In this document: one piece after another, positions 9,045 to 17,185 of the stretch
Layout of the letters: each line of letters starts with the position of its first letter
Numbering within the stretch: position 1 is the first letter of the stretch
Source of the DNA: Paenarthrobacter sp. PH39-S1
GTDB lineage: Bacteria; Actinomycetota; Actinomycetes; Actinomycetales; Micrococcaceae
Direction: 5' to 3'
DNA length: 64,000 nucleotides
Assembly: GCF_030063245.1 (NCBI RefSeq)
Contig: NZ_JASISR010000002.1
Span: 62,001-126,000 of the forward strand
Notes under the pieces: generated by a model
What the model was told of the DNA's origin: nothing
The model's database searches: none
Seen by the model: the letters and a program-made list of their open reading frames with translations, nothing else
Position numbers and translations under genes: made by a program

Positions 9045-9229
9045 CGCCGAGCTCTGCCCCCGCCCACGTTCCGTTCGAGAAACGGCAGAGACGGGGGACC
9101 CACATCCGGGCTTCCGCAGGAAGCCCTTGGGGTTAAGCCATCCGGTCCGTGCCGCTCCTTGCCGCGCAGATCGGACGGCCGGATGCTCTCATCCGAACCC
9201 GACAGCTCACCTCGCAGGCGTCGAGAGAG
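9045..9229 (+). promoter_or_regulatory. c-di-AMP (ydaO-yuaA) riboswitch
   Basis: The leader has the hallmarks of the ydaO-yuaA class. A 5' stem region reads GGGGGACCCA, followed by GGGGTTAAGCC and a long variable stem. The highly conserved 3' block is CCGAACCCGACAGCTCACCT followed by CGCAGGCG (9193-9220). Complementary runs CTCTGCCCCCG (9051-9062) and CAGAGACGGGGG (near 9086-9097) can pair. In actinobacteria this class typically sits in front of resuscitation-promoting factors and cell-wall hydrolases and shuts them off when c-di-AMP is high, as is the case here. Confidence 0.85.
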
Positions 9230-9238
9230 GTTTGCAGC

Positions 9239-9901
9239 ATGTCCGAAAACGTTCAGCACGGCCGACGCCGCGTCACACCGACCCGTCGAAAGTCAGCAGT
9301 CCGGCAGCTATGGGAAGCGGCCCCGAAGCCAGGTCCCGTGGGACAGCGAATGACCGCCATCGCTGTCGCCGGCTTCCTGCTCGTGGGGATGGGCGCGTCC
9401 AATGCGGCCCTGAACCACGACGGATCCACGACTGTTGCGCCCACAGCCGACGCACCCGTCTCTGCGCCAGGCAATGTACCAATGGCCTTCACCCGCACGG
9501 ACGTGAAATCCAGTGCCGCGCCCGCCGCGACGCCCAACGTCAGCGGCGCTGCCTCGGGCGTCCAGGTGCTCGGCGCGAACGGCGGCGCCGTCAACGATCC
9601 GGCCGGTGCGCGGGCCTACGCCGCCAGTGTGCTGGCGTCCTTCGGCTGGGGCCAGGATCAGATGACCTGCCTGGTGCCGCTGTGGACCCAGGAATCCGAC
9701 TGGACGACTACCGCGGAAAACCCGTCCAGCCTGGCCTACGGAATAGCCCAGTCGCTTCCCGCCGAGAAAATGGACAGCACCGGAGCGGACTGGAAGAACA
9801 ACTACCAGACGCAGATCCAGTGGGGACTCGATTACATTCAGAACCGCTACGGCTCACCGTGCGGTGCCTGGCAGCACGAAACGGCCATGAACTGGTACTA
9901 A
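9239..9901 (+). CDS. Secreted transglycosylase-like cell-wall protein
   Basis: 220 residues from the ATG at 9239 (MSENVQHGRRRV), which lies directly behind the riboswitch. A basic N-terminal stretch precedes a membrane or signal segment at about 39-58 (MTAIAVAGFLLVGMGASNAA). A Ser/Ala/Pro-rich linker follows, then a C-terminal lysozyme-like domain of about 95 residues. That domain has the acidic residue context WTQESDW, then AYGIAQ, and ends CGAWQHETAMNWY. It is expected to cut peptidoglycan outside the membrane. Control by c-di-AMP would tie wall turnover to osmotic or growth state. Confidence 0.85.
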   Translation: MSENVQHGRRRVTPTRRKSAVRQLWEAAPKPGPVGQRMTAIAVAGFLLVGMGASNAALNHDGSTTVAPTADAPVSAPGNVPMAFTRTDVKSSAAPAATPNVSGAASGVQVLGANGGAVNDPAGARAYAASVLASFGWGQDQMTCLVPLWTQESDWTTTAENPSSLAYGIAQSLPAEKMDSTGADWKNNYQTQIQWGLDYIQNRYGSPCGAWQHETAMNWY

Positions 9902-9904
9902 GCG

Positions 9905-9962
9905 GCCCTCGACCACGCGCCCCCGCAGGAGCTGCCCTCGACCACGCGCCCCCGCAGGAGCT
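9905..9962. repeat. 29-bp perfect tandem duplication downstream of upp and the transglycosylase gene
   Basis: Two adjacent identical 29-base copies at 9905-9933 and 9934-9962, beginning GCCCTCGACCACGCGCCCCC. They fill the gap between the convergent stop codons, so the duplication affects no protein. Confidence 0.9.
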
Positions 9963-9966
9963 GCGG

Positions 9967-10602
9967 TCAGCCCACCACGCCGTAGAGCCGGTCGCCCGCG
10001 TCGCCTAGGCCTGGCACGATATAGGAATTCTCGTCCAGTTTTTCGTCAATCGAGGCGAGCACGATCGTGACGTTCCTGCCTTCGAGCTCCTCGCGCAGCT
10101 TTGCCAGGCCCTCCGGGGCCGCCAGCAGGCAGATGCAGGTGATGTCATCCGCGCCCCGGGCAAACAAGAACTTGATTGCCTCGCGCAGGGTACCCCCGGT
10201 GGCCAGCATGGGATCCAGCACATAGACCTGGCGCCCGGTCAGGTCATCCGGCAAACGCTCGGCGTAGGTGATCGCCTCCAGCGTCTCCTCATTGCGGGCC
10301 ATTCCCAGAAAGCCGACCTCCGCAGTGGGGAGCAACCGCGTCATCCCCTCCAGCATGCCCAGGCCGGCGCGCAGAATCGGGACTACCAGCGGCGTGGGCT
10401 TGCGCAGCCCGGTGCCGACCGTCGTCGTCACCGGGGTTTCGATGTTGACCGGCTCAACCCGGACATCACGCGTTGCCTCGTAGGCCAGCAGCGTGACCAG
10501 CTCTTCGGTCAGCAGCCGGAAAATCGGAGAAGTGGTGTTCTTATCCCGGAGAACGGTGAGTTTGTGGGCAACGAGCGGGTGGTCCGCAACAAGTACGCGC
10601 AT
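9967..10602 (-). CDS. upp: Uracil phosphoribosyltransferase
   Basis: 211 residues, the standard Upp length. It makes UMP from uracil and PRPP in pyrimidine salvage. The PRPP-binding loop is [15 protein letters not shown] (about 129-143). The uracil-binding C-terminus has [28 protein letters not shown] is also conserved. It is divergent from tadA across only 22 bases, so the two promoters must overlap or sit within the neighbouring genes. Confidence 0.97.
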   Translation of the reverse strand: MRVLVADHPLVAHKLTVLRDKNTTSPIFRLLTEELVTLLAYEATRDVRVEPVNIETPVTTTVGTGLRKPTPLVVPILRAGLGMLEGMTRLLPTAEVGFLGMARNEETLEAITYAERLPDDLTGRQVYVLDPMLATGGTLREAIKFLFARGADDITCICLLAAPEGLAKLREELEGRNVTIVLASIDEKLDENSYIVPGLGDAGDRLYGVVG

Positions 10603-10624
10603 AGGTAAAAGTTACCATTGAGCC

Positions 10625-11137
10625 GTGACCCCAACAGCGAAGTTCCCCGCGGCTCCCGCACCCGGCGGCGGCCGAGACCGTGCTCAGCACCGCGAATGGA
10701 TGGGTCTGGCGCTGGAACAGGCCGAGCTGGCCGCAGCCACCGCGGACGTGCCGATCGGCGCCGTCGTCCTGGGTCCCGACGGGTCGGTCCTGGGCGCTGG
10801 CTGCAACGAGCGCGTTGCCTTGGAAGATCCGACGGCGCACGCTGAGATGGTCGCGATCCGCGCGGCGGCGCGGGCGCTGGGCTCGTGGCGGCTGGACGGC
10901 TGCACGCTCGCGGTCACGCTGGAACCTTGCGCCATGTGTGCTGGAGCCATTGTGCTGGCCAGGCTCCCCCGAGTGGTCTTCGGGGCCTGGGACGAGAAAG
11001 CCGGTGCGGCCGGATCCGTTTTCGATATTCTGCGCGAACGACGGCTCAATCACTGGGTGGAGGTGTTCCCCGGCGTCCGGGATGGCGAGTGCGCCGCCCT
11101 GCTGCAGGACTTTTTCGCCGGCCGGCGCCTTCCGTAA
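10625..11137 (+). CDS. tadA: tRNA-specific adenosine deaminase
   Basis: 170 residues from a GTG start. It converts A34 to inosine in tRNA-Arg(ACG). The zinc-dependent deaminase signature is complete: HAE (in DPTAHAEMVAI, about 70-80) with the catalytic Glu, and PCAMCAGA (about 101-108). The first 20 residues are a low-complexity Pro/Ala/Gly tail. The antisense strand of its last third is read as the C-terminus of the serine recombinase frame. Confidence 0.95.
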   Translation: MTPTAKFPAAPAPGGGRDRAQHREWMGLALEQAELAAATADVPIGAVVLGPDGSVLGAGCNERVALEDPTAHAEMVAIRAAARALGSWRLDGCTLAVTLEPCAMCAGAIVLARLPRVVFGAWDEKAGAAGSVFDILRERRLNHWVEVFPGVRDGECAALLQDFFAGRRLP

Positions 11138-13026
11138 GTTGTTGCGCCCGAGCCGTTCCCCGCCCACCCGCGACCCTCGACCGGCGCGAACCCGGCCCTG
11201 GACAGCGGCGCTTTTGGGAAGCAGGCCGTCCGTCCGGTAAAGTAACTGCGTTGGTGACGTGTCCGAGCGGCCGAAGGTGCAACACTCGAAATGTTGTTTA
11301 GGTGAGAGCCTAACGTGGGTTCAAATCCCACCGTCACCGCCAAGTTAGTCACGTTGGAACCCCCGGTAAGCGAAAGCTTGCTGGGGGTTTCGTTTTGCCC
11401 GCCTTTGTCCGCCGCTGTGCCGTGAGTTTTCTGCCCGGATGCCTCAGTGGTCATTGAGCTGCTGTTCTGGCCCTGTGTGCGCCCCGTATGGTCAGCTCCA
11501 GCCATCAGGACACCGGCGACCACATCACTCTTCGGAGCCTGTTGGACTTTCGGATGGCTGGTGTTCGCTTCAGCGTCCTCGTCGGCATCAATACGCAGCT
11601 CTTTGAACATGGCCTCATTCAAATTTTGGCGCTCCGTGTCAGTGGCGTGTTTCGCATAGAGCGTGCGTGCATTGCTCAGTAGTCCGAGTACCACTTCAAG
11701 ATGGCCGAGTAGGTTGTTGGTCTGTTGCTGCGCGCTTTGGATCAGGCGAGCGGCGTCGGCCAGCTCGACACTAAGTTTCGCCTGGCGGATCTTGAGATCC
11801 TCGACAGGTAGCGCGTCAGCCATGTAGGCATCAATTAGCTTTTGCTTCTGCCGCTCCAAGCGAATCAGGCGTCGTCGCTGGTCGGCCACGAGCGCATCAG
11901 TTTCATCTTGCTGAGTATCGAATCCGGAAATGATCTCTCGACGTAGCCGTTCAATTTCGGGCTGGCTGAACCGGATATGCTGCCATTCATCTTCGACTAG
12001 CTTCTCGATCTTGCCTACGGAGACGTATGGCAATTTGCAGTCAGTGCGTCCAGTGTGACGTCCGAGGCAGAAGAAATAGGCGTAGGTTCCACCTTTGCCA
12101 CGGGAGTGTCCGTAGCTCATTCGTCCATCGCAGCGATTACAGACCAACGCACCCTTGAGGTAGTGCGTGTGCCGCCAAGCCCGGTCACCCGCGAGGCGCC
12201 GGCCGGCCAGCACGTTCTGGACGGTATGCCAGGTCTCGGGCGAAACCAGGGCTTCGTGTTTGCCCTCGTGGAGAACGCCCTTGAACCTGACTTGCCCCAT
12301 GTAGTACGGATGAGACAAGATGCGGTGGACCTGCGAGTTGTTTAGTGGCGATCCAAGCAGCGTCTTGGTTTTGCGGCTCTTCAATCCACGGGCCTCGAGT
12401 TCATCCCGAATGCTCGAGATACTCCACTTCCCTGTGGCGTAGGCATCGAATGCCCAGATAATATGCGGCGCCCGTTCGGGATCCGGGACAATCCCCTTGA
12501 TCTCTATCCCGTCGACACGGGCAATAGTGTTTAGGTAGCCGAGCGGCGCATAGCCTGGTGTACCGCCACGACGAACCTTCTCGGCCATGCCCTTCTTGGC
12601 CTCAGTACTGAGGTTCTTTGAATAGAACTCGGCAATAACGGCCATGATGCCGTGTGTCAGCGTGCCCGCCGGCGTATCGTCGATCTGCTCCGAAACCGAC
12701 ACGAGGACTGCACCGGCTTTGCGGATAGCCAGCAGGATTGCGACGTCGTCCGCCCGGTCACGCGCCAGCCGATCTACTTTGTGAACGATGACGTAGTCGA
12801 TATCGCCCTCCGCCACGCGGACCAGTAGTGCTTGCAGACCATCTCGGTCGGCCGATCGAGCAGACGCGCCAGCATCTACAAACTCCTCGATTACAACCCC
12901 ACCGAGCTCGCCAGCCTTTCGGATACAGGCGGCACGCTGGGCCGGAATGGAATACCCCTCCGCCTCACCACCCTTGGTCGCTTGTCGAGCGGTCGACACA
13001 CGCAGATAGATAATGGCCGACTTCAT
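11050..13026 (-). CDS. Large serine recombinase (integrase/resolvase type), C-terminus reading through tRNA-Ser
   Basis: Starts at 13026 (MKSAIIYLRVSTARQ), with catalytic Ser11 in YLRVSTARQ. The resolvase domain covers about 1-150 (KVDRLARDRAD). The recombinase domain follows (GYAPLGYL). A zinc ribbon (CNRCDGRM, then two more Cys) comes next, then a coiled-coil of about 70 residues. A real C-terminus is expected near residue 550. Here no stop occurs before the tRNA, so the frame continues antisense through tRNA-Ser (VGFEPTLGS is that tRNA's antisense translation) and tadA to 11050. Such tails are often artefacts of integration beside a tRNA. Longer upstream starts exist. It probably integrates and excises this island. 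Confidence 0.85.
   Translation of the reverse strand: MKSAIIYLRVSTARQATKGGEAEGYSIPAQRAACIRKAGELGGVVIEEFVDAGASARSADRDGLQALLVRVAEGDIDYVIVHKVDRLARDRADDVAILLAIRKAGAVLVSVSEQIDDTPAGTLTHGIMAVIAEFYSKNLSTEAKKGMAEKVRRGGTPGYAPLGYLNTIARVDGIEIKGIVPDPERAPHIIWAFDAYATGKWSISSIRDELEARGLKSRKTKTLLGSPLNNSQVHRILSHPYYMGQVRFKGVLHEGKHEALVSPETWHTVQNVLAGRRLAGDRAWRHTHYLKGALVCNRCDGRMSYGHSRGKGGTYAYFFCLGRHTGRTDCKLPYVSVGKIEKLVEDEWQHIRFSQPEIERLRREIISGFDTQQDETDALVADQRRRLIRLERQKQKLIDAYMADALPVEDLKIRQAKLSVELADAARLIQSAQQQTNNLLGHLEVVLGLLSNARTLYAKHATDTERQNLNEAMFKELRIDADEDAEANTSHPKVQQAPKSDVVAGVLMAGADHTGRTQGQNSSSMTTEASGQKTHGTAADKGGQNETPSKLSLTGGSNVTNLAVTVGFEPTLGSHLNNISSVAPSAARTRHQRSYFTGRTACFPKAPLSRAGFAPVEGRGWAGNGSGATTYGRRRPAKKSCSRAAHSPSRTPGNTSTQ
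11253..11342 (+). tRNA. tRNA-Ser (anticodon CGA)
   Basis: The acceptor GGTGACG pairs with CGTCACC (11332-11338), and the discriminator is G followed by an encoded CCA at 11340-11342. The anticodon loop CTCGAAA lies between CAACA and TGTTG, giving anticodon CGA, which reads UCG. A long variable arm (TAGGTGAGAGCCTA) is typical of tRNA-Ser. The T arm is GTGGGTTCAAATCCCAC. The 3' end is the boundary of the mobile region. Confidence 0.96.
11358..11396 (+). terminator. Rho-independent terminator of tRNA-Ser
   Basis: A hairpin of AACCCCCGGTAAGC and GCTTGCTGGGGGTT (G-U pairs at two places) around a GAAA loop, followed by TCGTTTTG. The interrupted T-run may mark where the mobile element joined the chromosome. 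Confidence 0.75.
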
Positions 13027-13317
13027 CGTTGCAGACTCAGGCTCAAACAACGTCAGGCCGCCGTCAGTAGCTGACAGGTGGCTTGTTTCAAGAGAACGAT
13101 TTGTGGTGGTCTGCGTCCCGGCAATTTTGCCGCCGGGTGAGCTCTTGGGTCTGTGCATGCTCGGACGATAGCTCCGATCCAAAACGTCTTCAAGTGTCCG
13201 ATCGGGTGCAATTAGAGACGATACGACGAGGGGCGTCGGGGGTCGATCGAGCTATTCACGACGAAAAGAATGTGATGCGGAAATTGCAACAGGCTCGTGC
13301 ATGCCGCGTTAGCCAGC

Positions 13318-13360
13318 GTCAATAACCATTATTGACTCGATTCCGCTTATGCCTCATAAT
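13318..13360 (+). promoter_or_regulatory. Pilin promoter with overlapping palindrome
   Basis: The perfect palindrome GTCAATAACCATTATTGAC (13318-13336, 8-base arms) overlaps the -35 TTGACT (13332-13337). A 17-base spacer leads to the -10 CATAAT (13355-13360). The pilin ATG at 13372 would be almost leaderless. The overlap suggests a repressor operator, although a recombinase-binding site is also possible because it lies just upstream of the recombinase gene. Confidence 0.55.
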
Positions 13361-13371
13361 CCAACCCAGAA

Positions 13372-14005
13372 ATGTGGACTCATACAAACACACAATTATC
13401 TGGACGAGAGAATCGACGAGGCTTTACGATCGTCGAACTTCTGATTGTGATTGTTGTCATTGGTATTTTAGCGGCAATTACGATTGTGGCGTATAACGGC
13501 GTACAAGATAGAGCAAAAACAACCAACGCACAGACGACCTCAACCGGTCTCATAAAGAAGATAGAATTGTACAGTGTCGACAAGGGCACTTATCCGACGG
13601 CGCTTGCGCAAATGACAGGTGCGGGTGCTGCGTCTCAACCCTATTACGTGACAAACATTACGTTTATACCTCCATTCCCTGTCGCGACATCTACGCCGAA
13701 CACGCTTACTTATGTCACCTGTGAGTCGGGAACTGGCTACCAGATATTCTACTAGAATTATCAAACAAAGGCGCTGGGCTTCTATACTGGCGGTGCGCAA
13801 ACTAACTGTGCAGCTGCTCCGTAGTCGCACATCGTTTGCGGTATCTTGAAACTTATATTCGTCGCCCGACGGGAAGTCTGCGGTGATTTACTACTCCCTG
13901 CGCGGTAATCAAACTTGCAGCTCGGTTTCTTCTTTGGCTATCACAAGCACAACCTACTAAGCTGACACTACGCAGCGCGTAGGCTCCCTGCCCACTCTTT
14001 CGTAG
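13372..14005 (+). pseudogene. Type IV pilin-like gene, decayed by stop codons and a frameshift
   Basis: The N-terminus has a class III prepilin signal: RRGFTIVELLIVIVVIGIL, cut after Gly, followed by the hydrophobic pilin helix. The open frame ends at TAG 13753-13755 after GYQIFY. Reading past it gives NYQTKALGFYTGGAQTNC and a stop at 13822. One base out of phase, 13856-13957 continues with pilin-like sequence (SPDGKSAVIYYSLRGNQTCS), then TAA, then ADTTQR, where related pilins usually have a Cys. Cysteines fall where pilin D-region disulfides are expected. It is lower in GC than its surroundings. The 127-residue truncated form could still be made, but I read this as a relic. Confidence 0.65.
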
Positions 14006-14260
14006 TCGAGGTGTCAATTTCTAGGCTAGAAGATATGTCGCACGTTCCTGACTCCTCCCAACGGGAGGATCAGTCCCCGACCTTAAAGACTAGCCAACCG
14101 CGTGAACTCGGGCCAATTCGGAGGTTCTTCAGCGACGCGAACGGACGGACGACAGGACGGGTCACTCCAGAGGCGAAACACTACCCGGCGAGCATTTCTT
14201 CGATCCGTTCCCGCAGCTTGTTGTTCCAACCTTGCGTCAGAAGGGCCGCGAAGCGGCAAG

Positions 14261-14306
14261 GCCCCTGCCTCCCTTATGAACAAAGGGAAGTGGGGGTTTT
14301 GCTTTG
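14261..14306 (+). terminator. Rho-independent terminator-like hairpin
   Basis: GCCCCTGCCTCCCTT and AAAGGGAAGTGGGGG form an imperfect stem around ATGAAC, followed by TTTTGCTTTG. The block TGGGGGTTT is shared with the tRNA-Ser terminator at 11382-11390, so it is also a candidate right-hand junction of the element. No gene is visible between the pilin relic and 14433. Confidence 0.5.
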
Positions 14307-14432
14307 TCCCGAAATTAGCCCCTCAGTAACGCAGCGGTAACGAACTTCTCGCGATGCCCTGCGCTCAGTACCCCCGGGAGCAGTGCGCAGTCCGCGATCG
14401 ACTCGCTCACCGAGGCGGCCGAGTCCCTGGTT

Positions 14433-15507
14433 ATGCGAAGGGATAGGCGCATGGCTGCAACGGATCTCGACCCGATTGAGGTCATCGCCCTCGACATGGC
14501 ACGGGCCGACATGCACTACATAGCTACCTCGTTGATCGGCCTTCCGTCTTCCGCGGCCGCCGCGGAGGTCGCCCTTGTCCAGTACAGAGCCATGGCTGCC
14601 TTCGAGGCGCAGCTCCACTTCGAAAAGACCCTTGGCTGGCGCCTGGAGACAAACTGGGACGCTGGCACTGCGAAGGCCGCTCGAATGAGCGGCAAGTTCT
14701 TTGCCGACACCAAGCGAAACCTGCAGGGAGTCGTCACTCATTTCGACGAGCTTCTCCGGGCGAACCACGGCGCTTTCTTCCCGCCTAACCGGCGAGGCCG
14801 ACGCTTCGATTTTCTCCGCGACGACCTGTCGGTTGTCATCCTTGAAGGTAGCCCGTACACGAGCCTTGTCAGCGCGCACTATCTGACGGGGCTCGCGCCT
14901 GAGCAGGTCGGCGACCTTTCAACCGTCGGTCCCGCCATAGGGCGACTTAGCATTGGTGTCGGTAACGTCGCTGCTGCTCTTCTGAATGACTCCGGCATTG
15001 AGTTGCATCAGCACGGACCCGTCCCGCCTTTTAGGTCTAGCGGCAGCCCTCCTGACCGTCCAGAGCGCTTCCTCGTCCGCGGTGCTGAGCGTGTCCCGAT
15101 CACTGTGTGCGTGGTGTGAAGCCGCCGCTCGCCAGCATCGATTCGTCGCCCTCTTCCAGTCCCTGACAGCCCTCGAAATTATGCGAAATGATGGTGGCCG
15201 GCCCTCTCAATCCGCTGAAATGATGGCATTCCTGGACGACCCTGAGTCGGTGTGGGTTCTGGGGCAGTCAAAACTTAGTAACGGGCTGGTTCATCTCGGG
15301 CTTCAGGACATCGCTGCGAGCCTTGGCGCCCGGAGCACAGTCGACGACGCCGTACGTGCCTACACGGGGCAGGACCCCGACGCGGCTGCCGCCCGTGTCG
15401 TGAACCACCTGACCCGATTCGTCGACCTTTTGACGAGATGGATGCTGTCGCCAACCCCCGATGGAAACTTGTTCCTTGCGGCTATGCACCCTGCTCCTCT
15501 GGAATGA
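14433..15507 (+). pseudogene. Unknown protein, apparently split by a frameshift
   Basis: The first frame runs 14433-15119; a likely start is the ATG at 14451 behind GAAGGGAT (MAATDLDPIEVIALDMARAD). The second, one base out of phase, runs to 15507. Coding character passes from one to the other at about 15000-15030: the first ends in a Pro/Arg-rich tail, while the second looks helical (LLGLAAALLTVQ, then RFVALFQSLTALEIMR and VVNHLTRFVDLLTRWML). Joined, they would be about 350 mostly helical residues, with no recognised domain. Coding-like sequence also extends upstream to 14364 without a start codon. A 33-codon frame (15504-15605) overlaps its stop. Confidence 0.5.
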
Positions 15508-16020
15508 TCGCGGGCGCAATCCGAAAACTAGCGGGCGAGATCGACGCACACCTGACTGATCTCGACGAGCGGAGTGTTCAGGGGATCCAATCGTCCAAAT
15601 CATGACGCGATGGCTGCGCGCGCCCGGTGCACGATGTGTGCCGGGACCTGGTCGATTCGAATTTTCTAGCCGTCAATCACATCTGCCCGAAGAGCACCGG
15701 TATCAAGCCGGCGTTCGACCAAAGGCGAACGGCTACCTCAATCACGTCCCGTCCTCCAGCAAGCACGACATGGAACGGAATCGCGGGCCGGTCCCACCAT
15801 TCGCCGATTTCGACCGGGTGTGCCCATGTGTCTGCCGCAGACTTCAGCGAACGTACAAGCCAGATGGCTCGAACATTTGGCCCGCTGACTCTGATCCAAC
15901 ACATGCGCGACACGCATTGAGTCGGGACGCTCACGCGTCCTGTCTGCGGTGCTTGCAAGCTACCCCTCGGTGAAACTCGTGCCCGTAAGCCACGTAGGCG
16001 TACCTCACGACTGGGCTAAT
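15508..16020. other. Island stretch without a convincing gene
   Basis: Short frames overlap on both strands. The most protein-like is on the minus strand at 15677-15958 (it contains EWWDRPAIPFHVVLAGGRDV), but it lacks a believable start and matches no family I know. It may be another decayed gene. Confidence 0.4.
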
Positions 16021-16203
16021 TCAAGGCTCTGGGCTAGTTGATGACCAGGTTGCGCGCCGCCATAATAGATGCTGTTTTGGCCGGACCCCAGTAAGCGTGG
16101 GCCGTCGTCCGATGCTTGATTTGTTGAGGTGGCCGTAGATCGTGGAGCGCGGAACCTGAAGCAGGTCGGCGATGCGTTGGACAGTGTGGTTGCCGGCGCA
16201 CGT
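16021..16203 (-). pseudogene. Resolvase/invertase C-terminal helix-turn-helix remnant
   Basis: The minus strand encodes NHTVQRIADLLQVPRSTIY followed by GHLNKSSIG, the helix-turn-helix at the end of small serine recombinases (resolvase/Hin family). It then runs into unrelated sequence and stops at 16021. The catalytic domain is absent. It is a fragment left by an older transposon or invertase. Confidence 0.65.
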
Positions 16204-16209
16204 ACTCCG

Positions 16210-16245
16210 ACTGACGGCCGCCCCGTTGTCGGGGCGGCCGTCAGT
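16210..16245 (-). terminator. Strong hairpin downstream of the DJ-1/PfpI gene
   Basis: ACTGACGGCCGCCCCG, loop TTGT, then CGGGGCGGCCGTCAGT: a perfect 16-bp stem. It is 24 bases past the stop of the minus-strand DJ-1/PfpI gene. There is a short TTT on the plus side and no T-run on the minus side. Confidence 0.7.
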
Positions 16246-16268
16246 TTCAGTCCGCTGTTGGTGTTAGG

Positions 16269-17048
16269 TTAGTGCTCCGCTTCTGCCGCTGCCTTCTTCT
16301 TGGCGTTTTTCTCGGCGTCCTTCTCGGCGCGCAGAGCCTCCGTCTCGTGCTGTTCCTCGGCTTTTTCCTGGTGGATGACCTCAGCGAAGAGCTTCTCCAT
16401 CTCCTTGGCCACGCCGGCGGCTGAGGCCGGGTTCTGGCCGGTCACCAGGCGGTCGTCAACCACGACCTTCTCCTCAAAGACATCAGCGGAGACGTGGGTG
16501 GCGCCCTGTTCCTCAAGTCGGTCTGCCAAAAAGAACGGGATCACCTTGTCCTTCCCTGTGGCAACCTCCTCGTCGTTGGTGAAGGCGGCCACCTTCCGGC
16601 CCTCGACGAGGCGAAGCCCGTTCTCCAATTCCACTTTCAGCAGGCCGGCCGGTCCGTGGCAGACCGCGCCCACCAAGCCGCCGGCGTTGTAGACGCTGGC
16701 CACCAGATTCTGCAAGCCTTCGCTGTCCGGGAAGTCCCACATGGTGCCGTGGCCGCCCACGAGGAAGACGGCGTCGTACTGGTCGGGATCAACGACGTCG
16801 ACGCGGGCAGTGTTGTAGAGACCGGCGCGCGTGGTCTCGTCCTCCGTGAAGGCGACCTGGATGGGATCTTCTGAGTCCACTTCGTCGCGCGGGGGCTGGC
16901 CGCCTTGGATGGACGCAAAGTCGACGAAATGCCCGGAATCCCTGAAGACCTTCCAGGGATGTGCAGCTTCGGCCACGTTGTAGCCGGTCTTCTCTCCGGT
17001 ATCGCCGATCTCGGAAACGCTGGTCAGTACCATGAGGATTTTCTTCAT
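16269..17048 (-). CDS. DJ-1/PfpI family protein (type 1 glutamine amidotransferase-like)
   Basis: 259 residues from the ATG at 17048, which has AAAGGA upstream. The Hsp31/PfpI-type fold is indicated by VFLVGGHGTMWDFP (about 93-106) and the nucleophile elbow GAVCHGPAGLL with the reactive Cys. A His-containing region and ALNPASA-like segment (TGQNPASAAGVAKEM) follow. Such enzymes act as glyoxalase III, chaperones or deglycases; which applies is unclear. An unusual 35-residue C-terminal tail of Glu, Lys and Ala (EKAEEQHETEALRAEKDA) is predicted to form a charged helix. It appears intact inside the degraded island. Confidence 0.85.
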   Translation of the reverse strand: MKKILMVLTSVSEIGDTGEKTGYNVAEAAHPWKVFRDSGHFVDFASIQGGQPPRDEVDSEDPIQVAFTEDETTRAGLYNTARVDVVDPDQYDAVFLVGGHGTMWDFPDSEGLQNLVASVYNAGGLVGAVCHGPAGLLKVELENGLRLVEGRKVAAFTNDEEVATGKDKVIPFFLADRLEEQGATHVSADVFEEKVVVDDRLVTGQNPASAAGVAKEMEKLFAEVIHQEKAEEQHETEALRAEKDAEKNAKKKAAAEAEH

Positions 17049-17185
17049 GAAGTGTTCCTTTCGTCTAACTTCCACCCTACGCCCAGCCCAATTCGGGCCC
17101 TCCCTCCCCGTCTGAGACGGTGGTAGTCGTCTGCACCTCGAATCACCCGTACGAGGCCTCCTCGGCCGCAGTCGGATATTTATGT

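Noticed and set aside
15677-15958. Minus-strand 93-codon frame with protein-like segments
   Set aside because: No believable start or family. Opposite frames are similarly open, so it is only mentioned in the region note.
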